Assembly: GCA_017964705.1 (NCBI GenBank)
Contig: JAGCRL010000116.1
Coordinates: 1-5,532, forward strand
Direction: 5' to 3'
DNA from: Alphaproteobacteria bacterium
Lineage (GTDB): Bacteria > Pseudomonadota > Alphaproteobacteria > RF32 > CAG-239
DNA length: 5,532 nucleotides
In this document: in pieces, positions 5,397 to 5,532 of the stretch
How positions within the stretch are numbered: the first letter of the stretch is position 1
Layout: each line of letters begins with the position of its first letter
The notes under the pieces: model-generated
Told to the model about the DNA's origin: nothing
The model's input: the letters and a program-made list of their open reading frames with translations, nothing else
Databases searched by the model: none
Position numbers and translations under genes: made by a program

Positions 5397-5532
5397 TTAA
5401 ATCTGCGAAATACGTCCGTTTTCATCAAGATTGCCATACAATGTATTGTCATTGGTAATCACTCGATAAATACGAACCTTTTCAAGTTCTTCACAAACAA
5501 CCGCGCAATCGGTCGCGATGAAGTTCTCACCC
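5397..5532 (-). CDS. C-terminal end of an unidentified protein (partial)
   Basis: The minus-strand frame is open from the window edge to TAA at 5397-5399 and gives 44 complete codons. The peptide starts GENFIATDCAVVCEEL and ends TLYGNLDENGRISQI. The terminator directly after the stop confirms that a transcribed gene ends here. I do not recognise the family. GENFIATD resembles the GENxxASD segment of class II glutamine amidotransferase domains such as that of GlmS, but the protein ends far too soon after it for that architecture, so I do not adopt the name. Confidence 0.65.
   Translation of the reverse strand, partial: GENFIATDCAVVCEELEKVRIYRVITNDNTLYGNLDENGRISQI

Overview
This 5.5 kb window is AT-rich and compact, and it uses the standard stop codons. 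It holds eight protein-coding genes, two of them cut by the window edges. I saw no tRNA, rRNA, CRISPR array, insertion sequence or integrase. The gene types (NfeD with a stomatin-like SPFH protein; DUF2157 with a GDYXXLXY-type protein) and the clear Shine-Dalgarno sites and sigma70-like promoter suggest a Gram-negative bacterium. An AT-rich, possibly host-associated proteobacterium is plausible, but the taxonomic guess is low confidence.

The left part (1-1721, plus strand) is a membrane-quality-control module. The 3' end of an NfeD gene overlaps the start of a stomatin/QmcA-like SPFH gene by one base (TAATG). An imperfect hairpin follows, then a small orphan gene for a three-helix membrane protein.

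The middle part (1722-3987, plus strand) is a two-gene operon. Its promoter is clear (TTGCCA, 17 bp, TATACT), and an AT-rich 11-bp inverted repeat sits directly upstream. The first gene encodes a 502-residue soluble protein. I read it as a divergent RelA/SpoT-like nucleotidyltransferase with a large insert and an unrecognised C-terminal region. Two bases later comes a HAD-superfamily phosphatase gene. A possible nucleotidyltransferase next to a phosphatase is the most interesting item here.

The right part (3902-5532, minus strand) converges on the middle operon. The DUF2157 polytopic membrane protein gene overlaps the downstream GDYXXLXY-type gene by 8 bases. The 3' end of that second gene overlaps the 3' end of the HAD gene by 86 bp in antisense. 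Upstream of DUF2157, a strong rho-independent terminator closes another minus-strand gene, of which only the last 44 codons are in the window.
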